A stretch of 64,000 nucleotides of DNA. It comes from Hofstenia miamia. Taxonomy: Eukaryota; Xenacoelomorpha; Acoela. The position numbers and the translations under genes are program-made. The DNA is taken from contig SCFE01000082.1 of the NCBI GenBank assembly GCA_004352715.1, positions 1,416,299 through 1,480,298 of the forward strand, given 5' to 3'. The notes beneath the pieces were generated by a model. That model saw nothing but the letters and a program-made list of their open reading frames with translations. It made no database searches and was not told the DNA's origin. Below, piece by piece: positions 43,181 through 55,102 of this stretch (positions within the stretch are counted from its first letter, which is position 1; the number at the start of each line of letters is the position of its first letter).

Positions 43181-44300
43181 TATATGACTTTTCCACATTT
43201 GTAGACTTACATTCTTTCTGACGCTTTCCATGTTTGTGAATTACATTCCTTTTCTGACATTTTTTCACATTTATTACTAAATACTTAATATTAATATATT
43301 AAATTATATTATATATAATTGTTAGATAACATTAATTATGTATAATTATATAATTATATATATACCACAAGATTTATTATCATCTAGCTTATTTACAACA
43401 TTTTTAAGCTCATAATAGGAAATTAAGTTGAGTTATATCTGATTTTTTTAGTTCTTCTGGAAATTTATAATCAATAATACATTGATAAATGCAATTAGTA
43501 ATTGTTCTTCAAAAATATGAAAAAACATTTAATAATAAAAAGTACAAATTTATAAGAAGCAATTGATTTGTTGGTATGAAGTTTCTTAACCAAGTTTTCT
43601 AATTATTAATTGTAGTAAGTATAAAGAAAAATTGTTTTGATGTTTTGATATTATCAGAATTTTTTTCTTATAAGGTGAGAAATTGAAATTTCCAAGTTCT
43701 TTGAATGTTGAATTTGATTTAGTATTTGATTTTTGTCAGTTATGGTTGTATTATTAATGCTTAATTCAGTTATTTCAGTTTTACATAAGAGTCAAATCAA
43801 TATATTTGATAAGAAGTTACAATTATTCTACAAGCTAAATATAAAATATATAATAATAATAACTTTGTGTGTGCATGTCTATATATGTGCTGAGCTCAGT
43901 GTTGTTTGTGTCTCTGATTATATTTTGTCAGTGTAAAAGTTCAATTTTTAATGTTTTTCTAAATTTTTTGTAATTTTTTTTTCACTCTAATCTCATTTTC
44001 TAAATCATTCCAAATATTTGAGGCTGCTCAATGAAAACTAGGATTGTAAACTCTGTTGCAAATAAATTTATGTGATCATGCATTTATTTTTAAGTAATTA
44101 TCAAGAAAAAACAGTGATTCTTGGCCATATTTATGCTTAAATAAAATTTAAGCTGCATGTTATTGTACTTGATATAATGGGGATAATATATTATACTTAT
44201 GTCTGTATTCACTAAGATGATCAAGCTTATGTGCACAATTTAATTTTTTTTAATGAACAATGAAAAGTTTTTGATAATAAATAAATCAATGCAATGAAAA
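43181..44300. other. No gene recognised
   Basis: Very AT-rich, CpG-free sequence with short chance ORFs only. A run of TA/AT-rich palindromic sequence lies near 43320-43370. Confidence 0.45.
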
Positions 44301-44305
44301 TCCTT

Positions 44306-45060
44306 CTATAAATCACCAACAACAATGATTGCAATCCATAGAGTTATAAAGTATTTTAGGCATGATTTTGTAATAAACATAAAAGTTTCACTAGAATTTT
44401 GATATTCCAGGTCTTTATAAAAGGTGTTATATATTTGATCCTTAATTAGCAAATTCACCAATGTTGCATTGTATTGATCTGGATGAAGGGTTTCTAGATC
44501 TTCAAGAAGACTTTCTCTATTTAAACCATAACACTTTGCCTTTGTAAATATCTTAGTTAGTGAATCAATGATTAAATTTTTAAAAATCAAAATTCTTAGC
44601 AATGAGTAAAATATTTGGCACAGCGCCATCACAACCACTAAAGTATTACTACAATTTTCATCAGATTCAATGATGAATATATGTTTATTGAGTTTTTTTA
44701 CTTTTGCACTGCTTGTTAAAAAATCTAATAAAGTAGCCAAGGCAATTGTAAAGAGTAATCTTGAATTTAATGTTGAAAGATCCTTCAAATATTTTGCTGA
44801 TTCTGTTAAAGTTAATTTGTATTGTACCAAAGTATCTTGATTCTGAATTCTTAGATCCCCACAAGATTTTTCAATTTTTTTCTGAATGTTTAATATAGCA
44901 TAATTTATTGAGAGAATTGATGGAAGCAAAAATAGCATTTGAACAATCCATACAACAGTCACCATGTTATATGCTAGAGATATCCCAGTTTGAGCACATT
45001 TGTTTATACATAATGTAAAGCCAAGGTTACAACAAGCTAATAGAATCATGTAGATTAAGT
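44306..45060 (-). CDS. Multipass membrane protein, terminal exon, unknown family
   Basis: A minus-strand open frame of about 250 codons ends at 44306. A good acceptor (TTTACTATTTTAG) lies at 45061-45073, giving an exon that begins AC|TTA ATC TAC ATG. The ATG at 45047-45049 is therefore probably internal. Hydrophobic segments (numbering from that ATG) lie at about 1-17, 27-50, 96-112, 133-156 and 227-247, with a charged loop between the second and third. No signature motif is visible. The number of helices and their loops allow a receptor or a transporter fragment; I assign no function. It is the longest undamaged ORF in the CpG-depleted region, which suggests selection, but upstream exons were not found. 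Confidence 0.5.
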
Positions 45061-45829
45061 CTAAAATAGTAAAATTAGCATTTTATATACTTTTCTCTTA
45101 TTCAATCATCAGCTATCATGCTGGTCAGTGACGTCACTGTACATTGTGGCCCAGTGTGAGATTTCAAAGATGCTCTCCCTCCAATTATATGTATTAAATT
45201 TTCAGTACTTGTTTTAGTGAATAGTAGATGATTTTTACTACTTAATACTTGAACATGTGTAGGCAAATGTTTGAAAATTGTTTATTAAAAGGTATTATTT
45301 TTAATTTTGCCCCAATTTTTTCAATATTCATGCAATTGCTTGATGGTTTTTTGGGCTCCAAATGACCACAAATTCCAAACTTAGGGATCCAAAACTTGTG
45401 TAAGATTGATTCTAACATTTTTGCCATTTCAGGGCCTTGTCTGACTGCACCTCCTCAGTGACGCCACTGTGTATTGCATATTCCTAACTGCATTTAGAAT
45501 TAAAATTAATGTAATTATAATCTTTTGCTTAATGAAACATTATCATTGTGTTCTTAAATATTATCTGTAGGAATAGTACAAATATTTTCTTATATATTTT
45601 ATTAAAACAAATATTAACAATTTTACAGATATTTAAACAACTTAAAATGTTTTGAATCACAAATTTGCACACTTTTTTTAATATAGTAAAATATTGATAA
45701 TCAGGGATCTAGAAATTTCTCACTTGCGCAATATCTTTGATTCTAGATTTGAATATATTTTGTTGATCTCAAGGTAAATAAATCAAAAGTTGTCCCAAAA
45801 TCTCTCAAATATTTCCTTTGAAGAAAAGC

Positions 45830-45955
45830 ACCACAGTAGTTAAAGAGACTTTCATGAGAGGACACTTTTTCTGATTTGTCCAGTACATGGTACTATAACT
45901 CATGGCATGTGATAGGTCTTGGATATTGACAGGGGTGTTGTAGTGACGTCATGGA
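45830..45955 (-). repeat. CCAAT/CRE module, copy 4
   Basis: CACTTTTTCTGATTTGTC (CCAAT box changed), GGATATTGACAGGGGTGT, then GTGACGTCATGG with an intact CRE at 45944-45951. The inverse of its left flank, CTACTGTGGTGCT, also matches the 12.06 kb copy (CTACTGTGGTTAC). Confidence 0.55.
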
Positions 45956-46347
45956 AATTGTATATATAGTTATTGATTCATGTACTTTTACTAGATTTTG
46001 TGTTATTTACAGAGGGCCAATTTAATTTACATGTTTACTTTGTTTGCACACATCTTTCTAGTATTTGTTAACATACATGATATTTTTAGCTGACTTTACA
46101 GTTTGTGATAATACATTGTTGACCAATGAATAATGTTCTTATCTATAAAAACTTAAATGCATTTCTAATGATTAACAATCAGTGTAATATAATTCATTTC
46201 TTCTATACATTACATGAAAAGGACTACATTTCATTTTTCAAATGCACTGCTATTTCATTGTATGAAATTTCCTAAATTTGTAATGTTTAATATCTGCAAT
46301 CATTGTAATTAATTCGTTATTCATGTAGTTGAGTGTACTGAGGTGTT

Positions 46348-46990
46348 TTAAAAATTTAGAAGCACTCTATCATCTCCATAACCTGTCCCCACTGTCTTCC
46401 TCCTACTCAGGAGGTTACTACTGTGATTAGTTTGATTAAGATATGGCTTAGTAGTTTTGCCACTCTGTTTGTTTGTGGATGATGTCACTGTTGTTTTTCC
46501 ATGTTCAAATTCTAGCAGTATTCTAAATTCCTTGAATAATTTGCTTTTGAACTGCACTCCTCTACCTGTTATTATCTTCTCCATCAGTCTGAATGTTAAG
46601 AGCCATTCTTTGACTATTTTCTTTGTGACACCTTTTGCCATGGTTGAGTAAAATGGTATTGCTTTGGAGTATGTTTTGAAATTATCAATTATTATGACTA
46701 GTGCATGTTGGTGTCCATCCTCATCTTTTGATAGTGTCTCACTGTCAATGTGCACTATCTCATTGGTTGATGTTGCAATTATTTTGTCTAGTGGTGCATT
46801 CTGTTTTGGGAGGTGTAGTTTGTTATTAAGCAGACATTCTGTGCATTTGTTGATTATGTCTTCTACCACTTTCCATATCCCTGTTGGTATGAATCTCATG
46901 TTGAAAGTCATCTCCATTTTATTTATGCCATCATGTAGTATTTGGGTATCCCTATCCTCAGATTTTGGCATTCCATGTAGAGCAATCCCT
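46348..46990 (-). pseudogene. Element A integrase
   Basis: It begins with a zinc-finger remnant (INKCTECLLNNK). The rve core follows with HIDSETL (first Asp kept), LVIIDNFKTYSKAIPF, then TGRGVQFKS where the family has an Asp before RG; this Asp is Gly here. The expected Glu region reads STNKQSGKTTKP, with the catalytic Glu not apparent. By family, integrase inserts retrotransposon DNA into the genome. With two of three acidic residues missing, this copy cannot be active. The 207-residue frame itself is open. Confidence 0.75.
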
Positions 46991-47249
46991 TGTTATTAAT
47001 TTTCTAACTATACCTTCTAAAGTAAGAGTATGCCTTCTTGCTGATAAGTATTTCCAGGTTATTCACTTTTGTTCTTATCTCCTCTAGCATTTTATCTTGG
47101 TGCTATTTGCAAATGATTTCATCTTCTGAGATCTTTTACTTAAATTTTATTGGTAATATCAGATGTCCTTTTCCATTGACATTAATTTTACTTGTACTTG
47201 TTGTGTGGTCAAAACTCAAACTTTCTTTTTTCTCTATACTCTTTTAGGG

Positions 47250-47660
47250 CTTCTCTGGTAGAGTTGTCCCAAAGTCTGCATTTGTATGTAGCACTCCCTT
47301 TCATTATTTGAGTGTGAATTTATTATTTTTTAGGAACTCAATCAATCTCTATGCCATTGATGACTTATTGTTTGCAAATTTCCTTAAGAAAGAGAGTTCA
47401 GTGCTGTCAGTCTGTACTTGGAAATCTTTTTCAATTAGGAAATGCCTGAATTTCTTAATGCTTTATATCAGTGCAAACATTTCCAGTTTGGATGACCCAC
47501 AGTTCTTTTCTGGTTCTCTCAACTTCCTACTAAGCCATTGGGCAGGGTCTTCTTTTCAATTTTTTATCTGTGCTAAGCATGTGCCTATCACCACTTTGCT
47601 CATGTCACAGTCTAGTGTGAATGGCTTGGAGTAGTCCAGAATGTTGAATGACAGAGTTTT
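47250..47660 (-). pseudogene. Element A RNase H
   Basis: Reads PFTLDCDMSKVVIGTCLAQ, QWLSRKLREPEKN, EMFALI-stop-SIKKFRHFLI and FQVQTD. This is the RNase H order (LxxDAS, SRKLxxxEKNY, ExxAL, FxxxTDH) with an in-frame stop. Confidence 0.75.
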
Positions 47661-48190
47661 TGCCAAATCAAACTTTATGAGGTCTAGCTCCTCCTGCTCT
47701 TACCACATTCACATAAAAGGGATGTTGTTCCTCAGTAGAATTGTCACTTTTGATGATTTTTCTGTTAGTTTTGGTATTAACATTCCATAATAATTAAAGA
47801 ACCCCTTGATCTGCTGCAAGTCTTTTCTGTTCTCTGGTTTTTGAATGTCTTTTATCATTTCTCTGGCATCCTCCTTCATTACATTATGCTGGTATTCAAT
47901 TTCTCTTTCAGGATGTCATACATATATCTGATTACTCTCAATCCAGTGTTACAAATTATAGTGAGTGTTTTATCAAGCTTTTCTATGTGTTCTTCTATTG
48001 CTTTACTGGCTACAAGAATGTCATCTATATATGCTGACATTCTGTCATATATTTTGTTTCCAATGTTTTTTAGTACCTTGGCGACATAGCATTGGAATGT
48101 TGATGGAGAATTACATCAGCCAAACGCCATATATAACCATTCAAATAATCCATAAGGCGTGATAAATTCAGTTTTTTATATGTAACTTGC
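47661..48190 (-). pseudogene. Element A reverse transcriptase, C-terminal part
   Basis: Reads KTEFITPYGLFEWLYMAFG, a stop, then CNSPSTFQC and AYIDDILVAS with the catalytic YIDD at 48020-48031. The active-site box is intact, but the stop and later frame changes disable it. The N-terminal part lies at 51202-51470, across the insertion. Confidence 0.8.
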
Positions 48191-48666
48191 AAGGCAATAC
48201 CTAGAGAGGCCATGAACTGCTAGTTGAAATTAATTCTGGGCAGATGATTTTTGTTAAAATATAGATATATTTATAGTAAATGCACAAAAAAGCTGAATTA
48301 ATCTTTTATCTTATAACATTGCATTGAATAATAAAAAGCAAGTTAAAGGAAACAAAATGAAAATATTAATTTCATTTAAATTTCAAAATCTTTTTTGAAT
48401 CCTTTCAAAAATTTACATATAATTTACTAAAATTGCTCAATAATAAGTCCTTTCAAACAAATTCCATTAAGAGAATTAAACATACATTTATGTTCAGAAG
48501 CAATTGACCTCATTCCTCTAATTAACTTTCTTAAAAAAATTTTTCTCAACATTTCTGTTGAATGTTGAAGAACACTACACAAAAAAGAAAATATGACTAA
48601 CTGATTACAAAGGATTTAAAACCTGCTCTTGAGTAAGTCCTTAAAAAGGAACTATTAGGAACTATT

Positions 48667-48900
48667 TTAAAATGGTAGCTCAATTTTACCAATTTGAGCA
48701 ATATAGCCACAAACATAAACAAGAATGTTGAGTGTATTTTCATCTTGGTTAGATTGAATTGAGCTTGCATTCAAACTGTTAATGCAGGAAATTCCTTCTG
48801 CATCAAATATAGAATCACATAGCTCACATAAATGAAAACCATCCAAAACTTCCAGTATTCCATTAAGTTGCAAAAGTAACTTGGCTTGATCAAAGCACAA
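48667..48900 (-). pseudogene. THAP/P-element-like segment
   Basis: An open frame of 77 codons without a true ATG at its start. LEVLDGFHLCELCDSIFD and NTLNILVYVCGYIAQIGKIE resemble the LVYLAGYI segment found in THAP-linked P-element-type transposases. The match is short and by eye. Confidence 0.35.
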
Positions 48901-49830
48901 CCTGACTTAGCACTAGCTGCTTCACTAATAATTAACTAATATTTTGCCATTACCAGAGAAACTATCAGCATTCAAATTACTAATTAGTAGCTTCCTAACC
49001 TACATGTAAAATAATTAATATAACCAATAGTCTCATTATCAGTCACATTATATTTAACAATTTGGATCTAGAAAAAGAATTAATAAATAACTTATGTTTG
49101 GCTAACTAGTTGTTTATTGAGTTTATTATCAAATACATGTTTGAGTACCATTGATAGTCAGCTAAACAGGTAATCAAAAACTCCTAGTCATACTCATTAC
49201 CTAAGTGCATTTTCTGATCAGGGGTGAAAAACCTAGAATTGTTCCCATCACGGTACACTGATCACTACTCAACATGAACAATTTGATATTGTTAATAATT
49301 AAGCAAACCAGGTAACAAAGTAAAATAAGATATCTAAAGAATATACTTTAAGAATTCTTTCAACATTTCCATCCTCTTTATTCTCTAATCAAAATTAGTA
49401 CCTGTTGATTTGAATTTTTAAATTAACTAGACACTTGTGCCTAGTTGGCTAAAAATAACAAAAAGTCATTTGCCCTCAATGTCAAATTGGCTTCTCAACA
49501 AGCACTTGCTTTCATAATTTGTATTTATAATTTATAAATCTTAATGAGCACAATTCATCATTTAAATTGCTTAGTTGTTTTTAATAATCTCTTTTTCTTC
49601 TTTCAATCTTAGTTCTAGCAGCTTACTTGATGGATTATGCTACATCCAACAAACATATTTGTGTTGATGCCCTCTAGTTGTATGTACAAATGTTTGGCTA
49701 ATACAATAAAACCATTAGTTGTCCACATTAACACATTTGAAAGGTCAATTTGTAAAGATTTTGTACAATTTGAAGCTTTGACAGTAACCAAAAATTGAGC
49801 TAATTGCCCAATATTACATAAAATACTTAG

Positions 49831-49941
49831 TTGATCTTTATCATCTCAAATAAGTTCAAGTTTCACTTATATTGAATTGAAGAATTGTTGATCTTTATCA
49901 TCTCAAATAAGTTCAAGTTTCACTTATATTGAATTGAAGAA
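49831..49941. repeat. 57-bp tandem duplication
   Basis: TTGATCTTTATCATCTCAAA… at 49831 recurs at 49888, nearly identical over about 55 bp. Confidence 0.85.
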
Positions 49942-50623
49942 TTTACATTTCCAATATCAAATAGACATTAATAAATACATTTGCAAAAATAGATGGTTGG
50001 TACAATAGGGACAAGAAATCTTATGTTACAAATTAAGACAGGTTTAATAGTTTTTAGCTCAATAGTTTGGAAAAAATGGCTTAAGGTAGTTTCTTCATCT
50101 AGGCATTTTACTATGACATCATTAAGTTAGTCACAAATGGCTTAACATTATATTACATAAAAACATGCATATTAGCAATTTGCCAATGAATTCTAATTTA
50201 AAGATTATTCAAGACTTTCTTATTGGAGACATCTAATTGGTGAACAATTTGGGGTACAAAAATTAGGAATAATATAAATTACATAAAAATTTTGCAAAGT
50301 AATCACTAGTAACTAAACATAATTAAAAAACATGTAACATGCATTAGGAGTTAAAAATTTTGACCCATTTCCAGGCCTGATTCAGAGTAGTGCAATGCAT
50401 GTAAACATGGAAGAATAAAATGAATTAATGATTAAAAAATAGATGCATATTACTGAAAATGTATAAAATGTAAAAGTGAATTAATACAGACCTATAGATT
50501 TCTACTACAAAAACATATACATTTTAGTATAATACTTGAAGTTTCTGGTTTCATTTAATAGGTCTGCTTAGTTTTAGAATCAAACAATTATGCAAATGAA
50601 AGAATTCAATTTATATGTATATG

Positions 50624-50627
<4 letters not shown>

Positions 50628-50656
<29 letters not shown>
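50628..50656. repeat. TA microsatellite
   Basis: A (TA)n run. Confidence 0.8.
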
Positions 50657-50658
<2 letters not shown>

Positions 50659-50941
50659 TTGTCTTTGGGAGACAATTTTGATCCACACCACAATCTGAAT
50701 GCTTATTTAAAATTCTGAAAATCAAAAATCAATTTTTGATAACATTTGCTTTGATGCAGGACAAGTCTGCTAGGTCTGAGATATATACATGTATACTATA
50801 TTTAAAATTTATGTTTACTAAATAATGCATTTGAAAAGATTACAAAAAATTAGTCTAAATAGGATTCACATGAGTTTATATAAATGTATATCCTATTCTA
50901 TACCTTAGACATTAATATATGTAAGAATTGCAATAACTTAC

Positions 50942-51138
50942 AATTGTTTTTTCCTTTTGCAGTCATCTGGGAAATGTAATCCACACACTGCCTTATTTTG
51001 AGTTACATTTGTAATTATATTTAGAAGACTAACTAGCCAAATAGACCATCTTTCAGGATCATTTGGAAAGCCATAAATTGGAGCATTAGGCTTTGAATAA
51101 TCAGTTTTGCAACCTGCTACTGAACAGCTTCTACCCAT
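50942..51138 (-). CDS. THAP zinc-finger first exon
   Basis: Starts at ATG 51138. C5-x4-C10 (MGRSCSVAGC), FP at 24-25, W31 and C52-x2-H55 (AVCGLHFPDD) form the C2CH THAP zinc finger that binds DNA in P-element transposases and in their domesticated descendants. The exon ends at a canonical donor, CAATT|GTAAGT, so the frame stop three bases later is intronic. The AVPTIF box would be in the next exon, which I did not find. The domain is undamaged despite the CpG-depleted surroundings. It probably belongs to the transposon inserted in element A, although a host gene is possible. Confidence 0.7.
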
Positions 51139-51201
51139 GTATTATTAATAATGGTGAAGGCAAAGCAAACCACATTGCATCACTGTTGGGATTAATGAAT
51201 T

Positions 51202-51470
51202 TCATTGGTTGCTTTTAATTATGTTTTGTTTATTCAAACTAGTATCAATAACTAAACCTATTTTTGATTTCATGCCAAAATGTCTGGAAAATCCCAGCAA
51301 CCAAGTAAACTTAATGCCCATTAGCAGTTCATAGCTTGTTTCCATATTGCCTTGGTCACTTGGCTCCATTGGCACCTGCCAGTATGCTTTGCACAGGTCT
51401 ATAGCTTTGAAGTATTTGTTTTGCATCACATCATAGAGTGTGTCTTCAATCTGTGGTAGTAATTACTCTG
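51202..51470 (-). pseudogene. Element A reverse transcriptase, N-terminal part
   Basis: Reads IEDTLYDVMQNKYFKAIDLC then KAYWQVPMEPSDQ, matching the family's KYFSKLDLxSGYWQIPM segment with the first catalytic Asp (AID) kept. The frame ends soon after, at the insertion boundary. Confidence 0.75.
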
Positions 51471-51536
51471 TTTGTGTTTATTTCTTTCTAATTGTATTTC
51501 ATGTTATCATCTTTGTTTCTGTTTTCCATCTTGATT

Positions 51537-51930
51537 TCATGATACTTCAATTGATTTGGGAGCAGTTGCCCCTTTGAGCTCAGTTTCATTTGATGTTGAT
51601 AGCACTTCTTCCTGGACCTTGATGGTCTGTTTTTGAAAGTCAATCACACAGTTGTGATTTTTTAAGAAGTTGCTTCCCAGTATTACCTCATAATGTAGTG
51701 AGTTCCTCTGCATGTTGATTAACATTAATGTGTTTGAGAAGACTGTATCTGCAATCTTCAGACTGACTTTCTCTCAGCTTCCTTTGGTGTCCAAATAGTC
51801 TCCTGATTGATTAATAAGTCTGTGTTTTGTTTTTACCATCAATTCTCTGTGATAGCCTAGTTTATTTATGCACTTGCCTGTAATTTATGATATTACAGTG
51901 CCTGTATTGACCAAGACCTTCAGTAGTGCC
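51537..51930 (-). pseudogene. Element A aspartic protease
   Basis: LVNTGTVIS at about 51900 corresponds to the LVDTGAxxS active site with Asp replaced by Asn. The C-terminal part reads HYEVILGSNFLKNHNCVIDF, the ILGxDFL motif. A stop directly follows the active-site segment. Confidence 0.7.
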
Positions 51931-51939
51931 TGCATATTG

Positions 51940-52700
51940 TTAACAGAGTGACATTGGCTTGTGATACGTTTGTTAATACCAAGATGGGTGCTCAGTTTAT
52001 AAGAGGCAGTGCTACTTTTAGTTTGACTGATATTCCTCTTCTGTCTCTGCTGCTATACATCTTTCTACTTCATCTAAATTTGATAAGTCATCTTTGTTGT
52101 AGAAGCATTCACCATCATATGTTATGTTTATTCATTTATTGCAATCTTTATTCTAGTAGCCTTTCTACCCACATTTGTGGAATCACATATAAGTTTTTTG
52201 TAAAGGCGTTTACTGTGCCATTTTTGACCATCACTTTTATTATTCCTGGCATAGCCTTTCTACTTTTGTCTTTTCTTCCACAATTTCTGTTTTCACTATA
52301 GTGCTCTTTGGTGGTGCCCCCAGGCTTTTTGTTGATGCCTTTTCCTTAATTGCATTTTTTCTAGTGTAATACTCAGTGATAAAGCTTTGCTTATCATTGT
52401 TTCTAGAGGATCTATTGTATCACCCTAATTCAGTTTGAATGAATATCGCAATTTGTCAGGTAGCCCCTTACAAATGTGTGAGAAGAGGCTGTATTTGTTG
52501 CAAACATTTTTTCTTGAGCTCAGTTTTAACATGGGTCCCACCAGTTGCATGTATGTGTGTAGCTCATTGAATTTGTAACTACAGAGTTTTTACAGCATCA
52601 GCTTGTACTGGCTCTTGAAGCTCTCAGTTCCATAATATGATTTAAAGTCTCTAATTAAAAGTTTGTAGCTGCTTTCAACAGTGTTTTCCAGCATTAAATA
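51940..52700 (-). pseudogene. Element A gag-like region
   Basis: Minus-strand pieces such as FSHICKGLPDKLRYSFKLN resemble the LPxxLR segment of retrotransposon gag. Stops are frequent and no intact zinc knuckle was found. Confidence 0.4.
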
Positions 52701-52713
52701 GTGCTGGTCACGT

Positions 52714-53050
52714 GCAGAAAACTTGCCACAAATGAATTTGCCACAAAGAACATTTGCCATAAATATTTTTCACCACACAGGAATTTTCACCACAGTAGGA
52801 AAACCTGCTACATGAGAGATTTCCATACAACATTTTCTTAGGTTCTAGTTGTGACTTGGGTTAGGGCTTAGGTCTATAAAATATTGGAAAATTTAGGTTT
52901 AGATTCTATGGTTTAGGTTTTCAAAACGTCAAGTTGTGACTTGGATTAGGGTTTAGGTATGTAAAATATTATAAAGGGTTTTCTTGTGACATATTATCAT
53001 TGTGGCAAAATATTCTTTGTGGCAAAATGTTAAGTGTGGCAAGTTTTCTC
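52714..53050. mobile_element. TTGCCACAA foldback MITE-like element
   Basis: The left arm AGAAAACTTGCCACAAATGA…TTTGCCACAAAGAACATTTG (from 52717) is mirrored by the right arm, whose inverse reads AGAAAACTTGCCACACTTAA then TTTTGCCACAAAGAATATTT. Between them, a 39-bp direct repeat (AGTTGTGACTTGGGTTAGGG…) occurs at 52847 and 52932. No coding potential. Confidence 0.6.
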
Positions 53051-53919
53051 TGTGGTGAAATATTCTCTGAGGAAAAATGTTAAGTATGGTATGTGTAATA
53101 TTTTTTGAGACCTGTTTAACAACAAAATTGATTAAAAATTTATAACAAAAATTCTTTAGATATAATTATAATTAAAATAGCTTATTTACACTTGATCAGA
53201 AGATGTGATTTTCTGTTTGCACCTTTTGATCAAAAAGTGAGGCTGACAAGAATGCCTTTAGCCTGTCAAATAATACTGAAGGGGTCACTAAGAGCACATT
53301 TACATTTATCAAAAGTTTTTAATTCTTCTCTTGACTCATAAGTGTGTGAGTTAACCAATTCAGATCTCAGTTGGCAGGCTCAATAAGTCTCCATCTCAAT
53401 AATTTTACAGAACCTAGTCTTTGACTTCTTTGTACAGAGGCCTGTTGATTCAGATTGTGATAGGCAGCTCTGCAAAGTCTTCAACTCATTAACAACACTA
53501 TCACCTTAATCAAATGGCATTGATGTTTGGAGATCTCTCTCCTTACATCTTCTCTTCACCCTTCTTGCTTGTAATCTGTTTGAACCAGCTTCACTAATCT
53601 GCCCTGGTGCTGTCACATAATTCTTGTTGTGAGGCTATTTGATTTGCAATGGTTGATTGTGCATCTTGATTGTCATTCTAAAACAAACCTTGCAGCTCTA
53701 TCATCTAATATACATTTAGGTTAGCCTCTATTATTATTATCCTTGTAGGGACTATTGTATTCTTCTCATTCTATGCTATCCAATTCTGGTATCTCATAGT
53801 AATAACTTCAATCAAGATAAAAAATCTCAAATTCATTATTATTTATTATAACATTATCAATTGTTCATTTTGAATTTTCAAAATGTATGACATTACCTGT
53901 CTCAAGTAAATAATTATTT

Positions 53920-54760
53920 AAATCAAATTTTTTCTTCATCAAATAAGGACCACTCCATTTGGTTTCAAATTTTCACATTTGCTTCTTCTCTTTTGTACTT
54001 TGACATTATACTTGTAGACATGTCACCAACCTCATGTGGTTAACCATACACATTTTTATTATAATGGTGTTGTTGCTAACTACACTCTTCTTTGTGTTAC
54101 AACAAATGGTTTCATTGATTTCTTGCATATTTCTTATTAATTTATTCACATAATTATTATCTGCTACTTCATTGTAATTATTAAATAACATTGGAATAGG
54201 TATTTGACATTCTCAACCATGCATAGCTTTAAACAGAAGTAATTTTGTGGTGTTATCCACCAAAGTATTGTAAAAAAATTCAGTTATTCTAACACTGACC
54301 ACTAACATTTACCACTAACTCTGGAGGTCATTACATGCAATGATTTTATTAATGTACAATTCAATCTTTCCAAAGCCCTGTTGGCCTAGTGAGGCTATGC
54401 TGTTACTGTATCATGGAATACCTTGATATTTTCCATTAATTCTTTGAACAAATTACTCTCAAACTTGATCATAGGACCAAATTTTAATATCCTTTCATTC
54501 ATTGATTTTTCTGTGACTGCTTTGGCTGTTGTGCTTCTCACTGGCCTATTTTGCAAAATTATCTACAATCACCAACACATTTTCTTATCCTTGGTCATCT
54601 AAGGATAATTTTTCTAAGTCAGTATGGACTATTTCATTTGGATGCTCTGCAATGATTTTAGCTAATTCCACTCTCTGTTTATTAAAGTGCATATCACTTG
54701 CTAGGCAACAGGTTTAAAATTTTTCAATTATGTCATCCACAGTCTTTCAGACATCTCATA
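53920..54760 (-). pseudogene. Element B integrase
   Basis: Reads PNEIVHTDLEKLSL (first Asp kept), ENVLVIVDNFAK after a stop, KFGPMIKFESNLFKEL where the second Asp is missing, then ANRALERLNCTLIKSL with the Glu kept. Several stops. Confidence 0.7.
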
Positions 54761-55102
54761 CATGCATAACTGTTATTGAATGTATTTTCTGTCTGTGTAA
54801 TTCCCAAATGCAATCTCTCATGTATTTTTCAAATTAGATCACAGTGATTCAATTGCATTGGCTTGCAGCATACAACAAACAATTTTTTGACAATTTAAAT
54901 TTATATATGTGAAAATATTTGAGTGACAATTTGCTCAATAGTGAATATTGGTTTCTGATATCTCTTTATTAATTCTTTCCAGGCTGGGTCTCTCTTGATG
55001 TTGCATAATGCCATCTTTGGAAACCTTTTTTTTCATGATGATCAGTATAATGCTCTACCTTGTTGATCTGCATTAATTTTGGGTAACTGCTTATATTGAT
55101 TG

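Larger units (their letters stand above)
48200..51180 (-). mobile_element. THAP-gene-bearing insertion inside element A
   Basis: About 3 kb separates the two halves of the element A reverse transcriptase (FKAIDLCKAYWQVPM at 51.4 kb and ITPYGLFEW at 48.15 kb). It carries a THAP exon (50942-51138) and a second exon-like segment (48667-48900) in the same orientation, so it is probably a P-element-like DNA transposon. Exact ends and target duplication were not identified. A 57-bp tandem duplication and a TA microsatellite lie within it. Confidence 0.5.
46348..52700 (-). mobile_element. Ty3/gypsy retrotransposon A, decayed and interrupted
   Basis: On the minus strand the order is gag-like (about 52690-52330), protease (51930-51537), reverse transcriptase start (51470-51202), [THAP insertion 51180-48200], reverse transcriptase end (48190-47660), RNase H (47640-47250) and integrase (46990-46348). 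This is canonical Ty3/gypsy order. Numerous stops and lost catalytic residues make it inactive. I could not identify LTRs. Confidence 0.8.

Noticed and set aside
44306-45060. Assignment of the membrane protein to the insect-type gustatory/odorant receptor superfamily
   Set aside because: Helix number and size would allow it, but no C-terminal signature motif is present. I leave it unassigned.
46457-48162. Several plus-strand ORFs of 60-110 codons
   Set aside because: Shadows of the minus-strand gypsy element A, whose integrase, RNase H and RT motifs are clear.
52847-52970. GGTTAGGG-like text as telomeric repeat
   Set aside because: Only single TTAGGG-like hexamers inside a 39-bp direct repeat of a foldback element; not a tandem telomere array.
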